A stretch of DNA of 64,000 nt from positions 2,170,001 to 2,234,000 of the forward strand of contig NZ_CP089309.1 of the NCBI RefSeq assembly GCF_021228795.1, read 5' to 3'. The translations under genes and the position numbers were made by a program. Source of the stretch: Thiocapsa bogorovii (lineage in GTDB: Bacteria > Pseudomonadota > Gammaproteobacteria > Chromatiales > Chromatiaceae). Shown here piece after piece: positions 46,318 to 55,730 of this stretch. Within the stretch, counting starts at the first letter, position 1. Each line of letters starts with the position of its first letter. The notes beneath the pieces are model-generated. The model searched no databases. It was not told the DNA's origin and saw only the letters and a program-made list of their open reading frames with translations.

Positions 46318-46461
46318 ATGAGCATCGTTCGCACCCCAAGCGAAAATCGCCGCCGCACAATGATCCATCTCTTCTCGGGTACCAGAGGCATGAGCTTCGG
46401 CTTCGACGCACACCCTTCGTTCCGAGTGGGCGCCGCATTCGACGGCGAGCGCAACATCTAG
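46318..46461 (+). pseudogene. N-terminal fragment of a DNA cytosine methyltransferase
   Basis: 48 codons (MSIVRTPSENRRRT, then IHLFSGTRGMSFGFDAHPSF) end at a TAG at 46459-46461. LFSGxxGMSxGFxAHPxF is motif I of C5-cytosine methyltransferases, normally LFSGAGG. No further motif follows; folK on the other strand begins at once. It is probably the broken end of a restriction-modification gene. Confidence 0.5.
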
Positions 46462-47057
46462 GGGTGACCGTCGGAGCTCCGGATGGGGCCCGACCCGCTC
46501 CGAGACGGTTTCCCCTCGGGATCCGAGTCGCCCAAGGGCTTCACCCCGTCGCGCGCGCATCGCTCTAACAGCTCGACCAAAATCCCGACGCCGGGCACAG
46601 CAAGATCCGGCGGCGCAATATCGGCCAGCGGGACCAGCACGAAGGCGCGTCGGGCCATCTCCGGATGCGGGATCGTCAGGCCGGGCTCGTCGAGGCTTAG
46701 GTCGCCGTAGACGAGGATGTCGAGATCCAGGATACGCGGCCCCCAACGGGTACCATCGCGCCGACGGCCGTGGGCCAGCTCGATCCGATGGAGCTCCGCC
46801 AAAAGAGCCTGCGGTGCCAGCCGTGTCTCGAGACGAACCGCCGCATTGATGTAGTCGGGTTGGCCGAGCGGGCCGACGGGCGCGGTCCGATACAGTCGCG
46901 AGGCGGCTCGGAGACGGGTTTCAGGCAGCGCGGCCAGCTCGCCGATGGCTGACTCGATCTGACGCTCCGGCTCCTGTAGATTGCTGCCGAGGCCGATCCA
47001 GACGGCGACCGGCGCACCGTGGGTCAACCGGCGGGAGGAAGGGTCAATCAGGGTCAT
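46458..47057 (-). CDS. folK: 2-amino-4-hydroxy-6-hydroxymethyldihydropteridine pyrophosphokinase
   Basis: 199 residues from ATG 47057. HPPK transfers pyrophosphate from ATP to the pterin in folate synthesis. Landmarks: WIGLGSNLQEPE, SRLYRTAPVGPLGQPDYINA and the signature RWGPRILDLDILVYGD with metal-binding Asp residues, then IPHPEMARRAFVLVPLADI. The last 25 residues after LLERCA are a non-conserved extension running into the methyltransferase fragment, so the C-terminus may have been altered by the rearrangement. Confidence 0.93.
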   Translation of the reverse strand: MTLIDPSSRRLTHGAPVAVWIGLGSNLQEPERQIESAIGELAALPETRLRAASRLYRTAPVGPLGQPDYINAAVRLETRLAPQALLAELHRIELAHGRRRDGTRWGPRILDLDILVYGDLSLDEPGLTIPHPEMARRAFVLVPLADIAPPDLAVPGVGILVELLERCARDGVKPLGDSDPEGKPSRSGSGPIRSSDGHP

Positions 47058-47086
47058 GGAGGCCGCCTCGAACGCATCCGCAAAAA

Positions 47087-47129
47087 GACCGCCCCCGGCA
47101 TCCGTTCTCGCGGATGTCCGGGGGCGGTC
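47087..47129 (-). terminator. Rho-independent terminator of the hsp20 gene
   Basis: A long GC-rich inverted repeat (gaccgcccccggcatccg and its complement with one bulge, loop ttctcg) is followed on the minus strand by five T's. It lies 50 bp after the hsp20 stop codon and before folK, which reads the same way, so it should isolate folK from hsp20 transcription. Confidence 0.8.
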
Positions 47130-47178
47130 GGCGCACGCGCGATAGCGTGCGATCGGGCGCTCCAGGCGCCTTTAAATG

Positions 47179-47685
47179 TTACGCAACCTCGATCCGCCGA
47201 CGCTCCGTTTTCTCGGTCTTCGGCAGATGGACCTCAAGCACACCGTCCTTGAACTCGGCCTTGGCGTTCTCCAGGTCCACGTTCTCCGGAAGCCGCAGCG
47301 AGCGCACGAAACTGCCGCGCGCAATCTCGGACCGGTAGTAGGTGCCCTTCTCTTCGGTCTCCTCATGCTTGCGCTCGCCTTTGAGCGTCAACACTTGGCC
47401 GACCAGCTCGATTTCAAGATCCTTTTTCTCGACGCCAGGCACCTCGGCGCGCACCAAGACCTCATCTTCGCGATCGATCAGGTCGACCCGCGGGGTGAGA
47501 TCGACCGCCTGCTCAAGGCGCGCCCACTCCGGCCACATCTCCCGGAACGGGTGCATCCACCCGTGGCGCCAGCCGCGCGGCGTGCCGCCCAGCATCAGAT
47601 CATCGAAGGCGCGATCCATCTCGTCGAAGAGTGTCATCTCACGACGCGGGACCGCTTCGCCAATCGCTTTGCTCTTGGTTTTCAT
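47179..47685 (-). CDS. Hsp20-family small heat-shock protein
   Basis: 168 residues from ATG 47685, with an AGGAGG-like site (agtcctcc on the plus strand). The alpha-crystallin domain runs from about residue 63 to 160: VDLIDREDEVLVRAEVPGVEKKDLEIEL, LTLKGERK, and the conserved GVLEVHLPK. It is an ATP-independent holdase forming oligomers. The typical I-x-I tail is represented by RRRIEVA. Confidence 0.93.
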   Translation of the reverse strand: MKTKSKAIGEAVPRREMTLFDEMDRAFDDLMLGGTPRGWRHGWMHPFREMWPEWARLEQAVDLTPRVDLIDREDEVLVRAEVPGVEKKDLEIELVGQVLTLKGERKHEETEEKGTYYRSEIARGSFVRSLRLPENVDLENAKAEFKDGVLEVHLPKTEKTERRRIEVA

Positions 47686-47805
47686 GGCAGTCCTCCTGTC
47701 TTCTATTCCCAATTAAAGTATAGCTCAGAGGCCCGAGCTTGCTCGTCAGACCGGCCCCTGGACAAGCGCAGCGCAGTCGACCAGCGTCGGCGCCGGGCTT
47801 GGGCC

Positions 47806-47855
47806 GCTGGCCTTCAAATCAGCGGAAGAAGTCGACTGCAAGTCGACGATCCCGG
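47806..47855. repeat. Dispersed repeat, partial copy
   Basis: This stretch (gctggcctt ... agcggaagaagtcgactgca ... cgatccc) matches the right half of the palindromic element at 59526-59598 with only a few differences. It lies downstream of the aas gene, in the 180-bp gap before hsp20. Confidence 0.7.
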
Positions 47856-47866
47856 GGGCTGTCGCC

Positions 47867-50800
47867 TCAAGCGGCCAGCGCCAGCCGCTTGGCCGCGCCG
47901 AAGTCGGTCTTGCCGCTGCCGAGCTTGGGGATCCCCTCGACCTGCACCACCTCGGCGGGGATGCCCAGCGGATTCACCCCGGCCTCGAGCAGCTGCTTGC
48001 GCAGTCCATCGGCATCGATCTCGCCGGCGACCAAAAGCAGAATCCGCTCGCCCTTGCGCTCGTCGGGGAGGTTGACTGCGGCCAGCTCCAGCTCGGGTTG
48101 GCCGAGGATGCGGCGGATCTGGTCCTCGACGGCGCCCAGGCTGATCATCTCCCCGCCCAGCTTGGCGAAGCGCGAGTAGCGATCCACGATGGTGAGGAAG
48201 CCGTCCGGGTCCAGATGGCCCTTGTCGCCGGTCTTGTACCAGCGCTGGCCATCCAGCTCGACCACCGCATCGGCGGTCTTTTCCGGGTCGTTGAGATAGC
48301 CCTTCATCACCTGGACACCGCCGATGAGGATCAGCCCGTCCTCGCCGGGCGGCAGGGTCTTCAAGGTCTCGGGATCGACGATGCGGAAGCTGGTGCCGGG
48401 CAGCGGCAGACCCACGGTGCCGGGACGCGAGCCGGATTGGATCTTCCAAGTCTCGGTCTCGAGTGCGTCCGGGACGTTGACGCTGGCGACCGGCGTGGTC
48501 TCGGTCGCACCATAGCCCTCGTAGATCGGCTTGTTGAACTTGAGTGCGAAGGCATCGCGGACCTCCGGGGCAAGCCGTTCCGCGCCGGCGACCACCACAC
48601 GCACGGACTGAAGCATCAAGGGATGGACACGCTGATTGCGGATATAGAGCCGCAGGAAGGTCGAGGTGCTGCACAACACGGTCGCGCGATAACGGGCAAT
48701 CGCCTTGGCGGTGCCGACCGCGTCCGTGGGATCGGGATGGCAGACCATCGGGATACCTTCGAGCAGAGGCAAGAAGGTGGTGACCGTCAACCCGAAGGCA
48801 TGGAAAGGCGGCAGGTTGGCGAGGATGAGATCGTCCGGCTCGGTGTTGAGCACATCCGAGATCTGGCGCACGTTGGCCATGATGTTGCGATGGCTGAGCT
48901 CGATCCCCTTGGGCGTGCCCTCGCTGCCGCTGGAGAAGAGGATGGCCGCGGTGTCGTCGGGTCGGCCGGGCCGACCGAACAACCAGAGCAAAACGCCGGC
49001 GGGGAGGAGGCTGCCGATGCCCAGCAGCGCCAGCGCCTCCGCCTTGCCGATCTCTGCGCGCAGCCCTTCCATCGGATGCAGCGTCGCCTCCGCGAAAGCC
49101 GTGTCCAGGTCGATCCCGCGCTGCTGCAGCTTGGCGAGGAAGCGATCCGAGGTGATCACATGGCGCACGCCGGCGTTGCGCATCCCGGCCACGAGCGCCT
49201 CGCTGCTCGCGGTGTAGTTGAGATTGACCACCTGCTTGCCGACGAGCAGCGCGGCCAGATTGGCGATGGCCGCCGCGCTGCTCGCGGGCAGCAGGATGCC
49301 GACGGCCGGCTCGGGGCGAGACGCTTGATCCGACGCGCGAACAACAAGACCGCCGCGATCAGGCGCCGATTGGTCAGCCGGGTGCCGACCGAATCGATCA
49401 CGGCGACCTCGCCGAGACGCCGCTTGGCCGCGGCGAGCCAGGCCGCGGGGAGTGTCGGCAGGGTCGCGATGTGGGTCTGCCAGGAGGTCACCGACAGCTC
49501 GAAGACCGCCTGCTTGACCTGCTCCGCGCTCGCCTCGCGCGGCAGCGGCTGGCCGAAGGCGACCAGGACATCGCGGGTGCGGCCCTCGCGGCGACTGGCC
49601 TTGAGCTTCTCCTTGGCGTAGGAAAAGCGGCTGCCCCAAAGACCGCGTAGGTAGAATGGCAGGATGACGCCGGACGTGGCGGCCCGCGCGGACTTCTCGA
49701 AGCCGCGCTTGAACTCCGAGAGCTGCCCGTTCTTGCTGATGGTGCCTTCCGGGAAGATGCAGACCACCTCGCCCGCGTCGAGCAATCGAGAGACGGTCTC
49801 GATCGCCTCGCGGCTGCGCCCGCCCGAGATGGGCACCACACCGAAGAAGTCCAGGAACCAGCGCAGATACCAGCGCTCGTAGATCACCCGCTCCATCACG
49901 AAACGCACCGGCCGCGGGCTGGCCATCTGCACCATCGCCCAGTCGACCCAGCTGATATGGTTGCCGAGCATCAGCACGCCGCCCTGCGCCGGGATGTTCT
50001 TCAAGCCGATCACGTCGAGGCGATAATGGGTCGACATGGCGCGCATCATCAGGAAGCGCACCATCGACTGAGGCAACTGATAGAGGGTGTAGATGGCCCC
50101 GCAGAGCGCAACGACCGCAAGCGCGAGCATCACCGTCAGACCGCCGATCTGCAGATAGGCCGCCAGCACCGTGAGTCCGAGGAAGCTCAACATCACGATG
50201 TTCTGAATGAAGTTATTGGCCGCGAGCACCCGCCCGAGCCCTGTCTCGCCGGCGTTGAACTGGATGAGTGCGTTGAGCGGCACCAGAAAGACACCGCCGA
50301 GGAAACCGAGCAGCAGAAAGTTCAGCCCGTGCGCCCAAGCCGATCCCAGCCCCGGCAGAACAAAGAGCGCCGCCGCGACGCCGAGTGCGCCCACCGGGAT
50401 CAGGCCGGTCTCGATATGATTGCGCGACACCCGGCCGGCCACGACCGAGCCGAGGATGATGCCGATCCCGGAGCAGGCAAGAACGCCCTGGATCACGACC
50501 GTGTTGGTCTCGCCGAGCGTCTCCTTCGCGAACGCGGGGAAAGCGGCGAGGATGACCTGCGCGATCGACCAGAAGACCGCAAGCCCCACGATGGAGAGCC
50601 AGATCACCTGGTTGTCCCAAGCGGCATGCAGATTGTTTCGCAGATAGCGCCCACTGGCGTAATCCGGCCAGTTGAATCGCATCTCGCTGCCGGGGGCGCG
50701 CACGGGCAGACGGTAGGCCAACACGACCTCGATCAAGGCGCCGGCAACCAGTGCCCAGCCGATCGGCGCCATCATCCCCATCACCTCGTCCGGTGTGGTG

Positions 50801-51312
50801 TAGCTCGTGCCGGCCAGACGTCCCTCGAAGAGGATCGAGAAGAAGAAGATCCCCGCCAGGATCGCCGTGGTGGTCGTCGCCTGGACCCAGCCGTTGGCCG
50901 AGGCGAGCGCCTCCTTGCCGACCAGCTCCTTGATATAGCCGTACTTGGCCGGGGAATAGAAGGCGCTCTGCACCGCCAACAGGAAGGTCATGGCGAAGGC
51001 CGCCCAGAACCAGCCCAGATAATAGAAGAGCGTAATGGCGAGCGTGACGGCGACCGCCACCCAAGCGCTCGCGCGCATCACCAGATGCTTGGGGAAACGG
51101 TCCGCGAGGTAGCCGGACGGCGTGAACAGCAGGACGAAGGGCAGCAGGATCAAGGCATTGACGATCGCCGTCAGCAGGATCTGGGCATCGCCGTCATAGG
51201 TCTTGAAGAGCGTATTCTGGATGATGATCTTGTGACCCAAATCCACGAAGGCATTGAGAAAGATCATGCCGATATAGGCGACGAAACCGGTGATGCGAAA
51301 GAGCTGACCCAT
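47867..51312 (-). CDS. aas: LplT-Aas type fusion: MFS transporter, acyltransferase and acyl-ACP synthetase (frameshifted)
   Basis: Starts at ATG 51312 (MGQLFRITGFVAYIG). The first 420 residues are an MFS transporter (LplT-like), followed by a PlsC acyltransferase (NHISWVD with the HX4D motif, FPEGTISKNG). After that the frame is lost near 49316 and continues one frame over as an AMP-dependent acyl-ACP synthetase (LFSSGSEGTPKGIELSH, YGATETTPV, YKTGDKG) to the stop at 47867. One G restored in the GGGG run at 49313-49316 gives a single protein of about 1148 residues. It recycles lysophospholipids by flipping and re-acylating them. The frameshift may be a sequencing error. Confidence 0.88.
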
Positions 51313-51440
51313 GCGAATGCGCCCCCTGGCGTCGACCGAGATTGTTGTCGTTGTGGCCCGTGGACCGCGTGATTGCCGCGGACGGGCCTCGTGCATCACT
51401 CCGGCCGAAGCGGCACCTGGCGCGGAGCGCCAAGAGAGGC

Positions 51441-51464
51441 GTGACACCGCATGAGCGGTGTCAC
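51441..51464. other. Perfect 10-bp hairpin in the gap before aas
   Basis: gtgacaccgc and its complement flank a 4-nt loop. It lies between the cytochrome operon and the aas start on the minus strand and could end the cytochrome transcript, but no T-run follows. The rest of the gap (51313-51608) shows nothing else I can support. Confidence 0.5.
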
Positions 51465-51608
51465 GAGCAATGCCGGCGAGCGAGCAATATCACCGGAGAA
51501 ACGCGCGACGCGACAGAAAAAAAGCAAAGCGGGTTCATTTTCTGAATCGCGTCGAGCGCCGAGCTCTTGGGGTTCAACAATCGACGCTTACCCCCTGTAC
51601 ACAAATCG

Positions 51609-52325
51609 TCACTCCGGACGCGATTCAACCGGTAAGCGGGACATATAGTCGCTCACCGCCGCAATATCCGCGTCGCTGTACCCCTTGATCGCCTTCACCA
51701 TCTCGGGATTCGCATTGCGCCGTTCGCCGTCGCGAATGAGCTTGGACTCACGGTCGAGATAGCTGAAGTGCTGATGCGCGACCCGCGGGTAGAACTCCGC
51801 GGCGTCGCCCTCGCCGTGCGCCCCGTGGCAGGTCGCACAGTCCTTCTCGTAGAGGGCCTGACCGCGCGCCAGGTCCGTGCCGTCGCCTTTCAGATTGGTC
51901 GACGGGATGGGGAGCTGCGACAGATAGGCGGCGATATCCGCGACCTCCTCGGATGACACGACCCACTCGGCGACGAACGGGTGCATCTTGGGGTTGTCGC
52001 GGCGCCCGGCGCGCACGTCGACCATCTGCTTGATCAGCACACTCGCGTGTTGGCCGGCCAGCTGCGGATAGATGGCGTCGCCGCGACCCGAGCCATCCGC
52101 CTGATGGCAACCCCGACAGACGGCATAGGCCTCCGCGCCGTTCTCGGGGTCGGCGCGATGGGCGAGCGCGATCATCTGCTCCTCGTTGGGCGCGTTCCAG
52201 ACATAGCCGGGCGATTCGATGCCGGGTGCATGGGGCTGCGGCGGCGTAGACGCCGAGGTGGTGCCGGCTAGGAGTGCAAGAGCGAGCGATCCGAAGCAGA
52301 CGAGACGGGTCATCATGGCGTTCAT
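51609..52325 (-). CDS. Diheme cytochrome c, paralogue of NosC2
   Basis: 238 residues from ATG 52325; the longer open frame is out of register with the upstream gene. It has a Sec signal peptide (LALALLAGTTSA) and two heme motifs, CRGCH and CATCH. Large blocks match NosC2 of the nos operon: YPQLAGQHASVLIKQMVDVRAGRRDNPKMHPF and RRNANPEMVKAIKGYSDADIAAV. It is periplasmic and may be an alternative electron carrier to NosZ or a terminal oxidase. It overlaps the preceding cytochrome gene by 4 nt. Confidence 0.9.
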   Translation of the reverse strand: MNAMMTRLVCFGSLALALLAGTTSASTPPQPHAPGIESPGYVWNAPNEEQMIALAHRADPENGAEAYAVCRGCHQADGSGRGDAIYPQLAGQHASVLIKQMVDVRAGRRDNPKMHPFVAEWVVSSEEVADIAAYLSQLPIPSTNLKGDGTDLARGQALYEKDCATCHGAHGEGDAAEFYPRVAHQHFSYLDRESKLIRDGERRNANPEMVKAIKGYSDADIAAVSDYMSRLPVESRPE

Positions 52326-52996
52326 TCCTCCTCCGTGTCGAGGACCATCAGGCTGGCGATGTATTGGGCCACGGCTAGGGTCTCGGCCTCGCTCATGCGC
52401 TCGGCCACCGTCTGCATGAGACCTCGATCGTTGGTCCGCTCGCCGGCGGCATAACGGCGCATCTGCTCGAGGGTGTAGCCGATGTCCTGACCGGCGAGTC
52501 GCGGGAACCGACGCGTGCCCTCGCCCGCGTCGCCGTGGCATCCGGAGCAGGCCGGTATGCCGCTGCCAGGGTTGCCGTCGTCGTAGACCCGTCGGCCGAG
52601 CTTCAGCAGCGAAGGGTCGGTCACTATGCCCGGTATCACCTCCTGAACGGCATAGTAGGCCGCGACGTGCGGGATCTCCTCGTCCGTCAGACTCCCGATG
52701 TAGCTGCCCATCACCTCGCTGGTGCGCCGACCCGCGCGGTAATCCTTCATCTGCTTGACGAGATAGGTCGCGTGCTGGCCGGCCAGACGAGGCGTGTTGG
52801 GCATCGGACTGGTCCCGTCCTCGGCATGACAGGCCACACAGACCCGCGCCGCGATCCCCGCACCGATCTCCGGATCGCCCTTGGTTTGAGCAAACAGAGG
52901 CGTGGCCGAAAGGATCCCGACACAGCCGGCCACCCCGACGAGCGATTGAATTGCGAGCAATCTCACTGCGGTTCCTCGAATTTGATCGTTCCCCAA
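52322..52996 (-). CDS. Diheme cytochrome c4-type protein
   Basis: 224 residues from ATG 52996 with a Sec signal peptide ending near ATPLFA. Two c-type domains carry CVACH and CSGCH, each followed by PRLAGQ and a Met-containing loop (SEVMGSYIGSLT and RGLMQTVAERMS), the typical cytochrome c4 duplication. It carries electrons in the periplasm and is cotranscribed with the NosC2-like cytochrome (ATGA overlap). Confidence 0.9.
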   Translation of the reverse strand: MGNDQIRGTAVRLLAIQSLVGVAGCVGILSATPLFAQTKGDPEIGAGIAARVCVACHAEDGTSPMPNTPRLAGQHATYLVKQMKDYRAGRRTSEVMGSYIGSLTDEEIPHVAAYYAVQEVIPGIVTDPSLLKLGRRVYDDGNPGSGIPACSGCHGDAGEGTRRFPRLAGQDIGYTLEQMRRYAAGERTNDRGLMQTVAERMSEAETLAVAQYIASLMVLDTEEE

Positions 52997-53109
52997 TCAT
53001 GTCGCACGCCATTGGCTCCGGGCAAGTCGACCGTCTTGCGCCCGTGCTGAAGTCGCCATCGCTCGAAACCGCTCGTGCTCATGCCGAACCCGCAAGCCGA
53101 CTCTTCACC

Positions 53110-53192
53110 TAAACCGCGTCTCACAAGGTTCCCGGGTCGAGCCAACACCGAGCCGACACCACGACAAGGCAAATCACTCGGGACGCGGTTTA
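53110..53192. mobile_element. MITE-like element A (83 bp, TA-flanked inverted repeats)
   Basis: The ends are perfect 11-bp inverted repeats, TAAACCGCGTC at 53110-53120 and GACGCGGTTTA at 53182-53192. The interior shows no coding and no similarity to the other copies. TA at both outer ends fits target duplication by IS630/Tc1-mariner-type transposases. It sits between the cytochrome operon and the serine hydrolase gene. Confidence 0.75.
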
Positions 53193-53240
53193 GCGGTTTA
53201 GCGGTTTAGCGGTTTAGCGGTTTAGCGGTTTAGCGGTTTA
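53185..53240. repeat. Seven-copy 8-bp tandem repeat (gcggttta)
   Basis: Seven perfect copies of gcggttta, the unit being the last 8 bp of the inverted repeat of element A. It appears to have grown out of the element end by slippage. The last copy supplies the stop codon (TAA, minus strand, 53238-53240) of the serine hydrolase gene. Confidence 0.9.
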
Positions 53241-54884
53241 GCGCCTGAACGTCCCCATCCCCTCCTCGTCCAGATATTCGATCTGCAGGGACGCGGCGCG
53301 ATCGTCCTTGAAACCAAAGACCGCACCGCTGATCCCGAGCGCGTCCTCGCCGATGGGTCGGAAGGTGAAGGCATCACCGTCGAAATGACCCATCGGAAGC
53401 GCAATCGGACTCGGGCCGAGCCTCAGGACCAAACCGGCATCGGTCGCTTCCACGACAGCCGGTCCATAGAGGTCGTTGGCATATCGACCGACATAGGCAC
53501 CCAACGGGCGTGCCGGGGCGGGTGCGCTCGGGGTCTCTGCGAACGCGGTGGTCTCCGCGTAGAGTCTCGCGATCGCACCGCCGAAGAGGGCCGGCCAGTC
53601 GTGCCGGATCTCGCCGGTCTCCACCAGCTCGAGGAAGCCGGCGGCGACACCCTCGGGCGCACCGACAGGTTGTCCGTTGGTCAGGATGACGATCCCCAAG
53701 GACTCCGAGGGCAGCATGGCAAGCGTCGTCGACGCGCCCAAGAGAAAGGCGCCCGAATGCGACCAGCGGACGCGCCCGGCGCTATCGACACTCACTCCGA
53801 GACCCAGCCCGTAGAAGCTCGGACGGCTGCTCGGTCCGTGCAGGGGGGAGCTCATCAGATTCGGCGCGTGGATCCGTGCCAATGCCTGCGCTCCGATGAC
53901 CGGCTTGCCCTCCAGCATTCCCTCGCCCAGAACCAGCCGTAGCCACTGCGCCATATCGGACGCCGAGCTGCTCACGCCGCCCGCGGGCGACTGTGCATCC
54001 GGCTGGCGAACCTCGGGCGTCACCACCCAGACACCGTCTCGGCGGACGTGTCCGATCGCATGATTGGGGGCCGAGATGAAGTCCGCGAAACGCGAGCTGG
54101 TCGAGGTCATGCCGAGCGGGCTGTAGAGGAGCTCTTGGCTCAAGCGCTCCCATGAGGTGCCCTCCGCGCGCGCGACAGCCTCCGCCGCGGCGGTCAGGCC
54201 GAAGTTGGTGTAGGCGTAGCTGGCCCGGAAGGGTGCCAGGGGGTAAAAGCGCAGGCGCGAGAGGATCTCCGCACGCCCGTAGCCGATGCTCTCCAAGAGG
54301 TCGCCGGCATGGTCGGGCAGTCCGCTGCGATGAGCGAAGAGATCCGCGATCGTGACCCGCGACGTGATCGCCGGATCACTCAAGGCGAAATCCGGTAGAT
54401 GGCGGACGATCGGGTCATCCCAGGTGACACCTGCTCGGCTGCTGACTTCTCCGTCGACGCCGCCTGGATCGACACCTGCTCGCTCGCCGTGGGCGCGATC
54501 GATCGCGGCCGCGACCACCGTCGCCGCAACCGGCTTCGACAAGGAGGCCAGCTGAAAGACCGTCTCGTCATCGACGCGCGCCTCGCCGTCGAGGCTACGC
54601 CGACCAAAGCCCTTCAGATAGACGACGCGATCGCGGTGCACGACCGCGATCGCCATGCCCGGGACCCCGGTCGTCTCGAGCGCCGCCTCGGCCATGGCGT
54701 CGAGCTGCGCCACGGCAGCCTCGACGCGCCCCTCGGGGATCGGCACGTCCGAGAATGCGGAGGGATCGAGGCGGGCCGACTCGTCCGGGTTCTCGCTCGC
54801 CGCCACACCGAACGACATCATGAGCATCAGCGCCAAGATCACGAACGGACGAGCCTTCAGCGGCTTCACGTTAAGATCGATCAT
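53238..54884 (-). CDS. Exported serine hydrolase (class C beta-lactamase-like)
   Basis: 548 residues from ATG 54884 (MIDLNVKPL) with a ggaggc site; a GTG at 54890 is possible. It has a Sec signal peptide, then the beta-lactamase/PBP fold with the active-site SLSK at about 115-118, a Tyr in YAYTNFG (YxN motif), and an HSGAFLLG region in place of the KTG motif. A 150-residue C-terminal lipocalin-like domain follows. Such enzymes are peptidases or esterases, not true beta-lactamases. The stop codon lies in the tandem repeat. Confidence 0.88.
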   Translation of the reverse strand: MIDLNVKPLKARPFVILALMLMMSFGVAASENPDESARLDPSAFSDVPIPEGRVEAAVAQLDAMAEAALETTGVPGMAIAVVHRDRVVYLKGFGRRSLDGEARVDDETVFQLASLSKPVAATVVAAAIDRAHGERAGVDPGGVDGEVSSRAGVTWDDPIVRHLPDFALSDPAITSRVTIADLFAHRSGLPDHAGDLLESIGYGRAEILSRLRFYPLAPFRASYAYTNFGLTAAAEAVARAEGTSWERLSQELLYSPLGMTSTSSRFADFISAPNHAIGHVRRDGVWVVTPEVRQPDAQSPAGGVSSSASDMAQWLRLVLGEGMLEGKPVIGAQALARIHAPNLMSSPLHGPSSRPSFYGLGLGVSVDSAGRVRWSHSGAFLLGASTTLAMLPSESLGIVILTNGQPVGAPEGVAAGFLELVETGEIRHDWPALFGGAIARLYAETTAFAETPSAPAPARPLGAYVGRYANDLYGPAVVEATDAGLVLRLGPSPIALPMGHFDGDAFTFRPIGEDALGISGAVFGFKDDRAASLQIEYLDEEGMGTFRR

Positions 54885-54908
54885 CGCCACAAGCCTCCGG
54901 AGTCAGAC

Positions 54909-55340
54909 ATGGATCCAAACCGTTTCGCCTATGCCTTCAACGTCCGCCTTCACGACACGGACGCGGCCGGACGGCTGTTCTTCGGCCACCTCTTCCGTCA
55001 TGCGCACGATGCCTACGAGGCCTTCATGGCGCAGGTCGGCCTCCCGCTCGAGCGCCTCATTCGCGAGGGCGAGATCCTGCTCCCGCTCGTGCACGCCGAG
55101 GCAGACTATCACCGACCGCTCTGTCAGGGTGATCGGGTCGAGGTCGCGCTGGCGATCGAAGAGATCCGCACCCGATCCTTCGCCGTCGGCTATCGCTTCG
55201 AGACGCAGGACGGGACGCTCGCCGCAACGGCCAAAACCGTCCACCTCCAGATCAATCGAGACGGCTCACCCGCTGCGGGTCTGGACGATGCGATTCGCGA
55301 CGCCATCCTGCCGCACCTCCGCGAGGACCGCCCGCGGTGA
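54909..55340 (+). CDS. 4-hydroxybenzoyl-CoA thioesterase family protein
   Basis: 143 residues from ATG 54909, divergent from the serine hydrolase with 24 bp between starts. Hotdog fold with VRLHDTDAAGRLFFGHLFRHAHDAYEAFM, where the Asp in DTDAAG is the catalytic residue of the 4-HBT/YbgC/DHNA-CoA group. It resembles the 1,4-dihydroxy-2-naphthoyl-CoA thioesterases of menaquinone synthesis, but the true substrate cannot be settled from sequence. Confidence 0.85.
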   Translation: MDPNRFAYAFNVRLHDTDAAGRLFFGHLFRHAHDAYEAFMAQVGLPLERLIREGEILLPLVHAEADYHRPLCQGDRVEVALAIEEIRTRSFAVGYRFETQDGTLAATAKTVHLQINRDGSPAAGLDDAIRDAILPHLREDRPR

Positions 55341-55364
55341 CCAAACGGCCGCCGGCGCGGCATC

Positions 55365-55730
55365 TCAGGTCACGGGCGGCAACAAGGGGATCTTCTGCCC
55401 CTGCTCATCGACCCGCACGAAGGTGATGCAGGTCGTGAAGATCGGCTCCTCGTCGCCCGTCTGCAGATCGTCGGCGAAGACGTGTACCGAGTAGCTGAGC
55501 GAGGTATTGCCGCGACAGCTCTCGATTGCGTCGAAGCGCAGCACCGCGCCCTGACGCACGCTGCGGTGAAACTCCACGCGATCCATCGCGATGGTCACGA
55601 AACGGCACCCCGGATGATCGCGACTGGCCGCGATCCAGGCGATCTCATCGACCCATTTCAGCAAAAAACCTCCGAAAAGATAGCCGTAATGGTTCAGAAA
55701 CTCGGGGCGTACGACTTTGAAACTCTCCAC
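55365..55730 (-). CDS. Acyl-CoA thioesterase (hotdog, YciA/BFIT-like)
   Basis: 121 residues. The hotdog fold is shown by FLNHYGYLFGGFLLKWVDEIAWIAA (the NxxGxxxGGxLLxxxD signature) and RVEFHRSVRQGAVL. Related enzymes hydrolyse medium- or long-chain acyl-CoA. It is convergent with the other thioesterase gene, with 24 bp between the stops. Confidence 0.87.
   Translation of the reverse strand: MESFKVVRPEFLNHYGYLFGGFLLKWVDEIAWIAASRDHPGCRFVTIAMDRVEFHRSVRQGAVLRFDAIESCRGNTSLSYSVHVFADDLQTGDEEPIFTTCITFVRVDEQGQKIPLLPPVT

Noticed and set aside
48098-51372. Two long plus-strand open frames (about 470-510 codons) opposite aas
   Set aside because: They mirror the codon pattern of the aas gene and show no domain; the minus-strand frame has MFS, PlsC and AMP-ligase signatures.
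53110-53192. Element A as a plain terminator
   Set aside because: The inverted repeats are 60 bp apart with no U-tract, and three further copies exist with unrelated interiors.
53185-53240. Possible CRISPR array
   Set aside because: The unit is 8 bp with no spacers; it is a simple tandem repeat.
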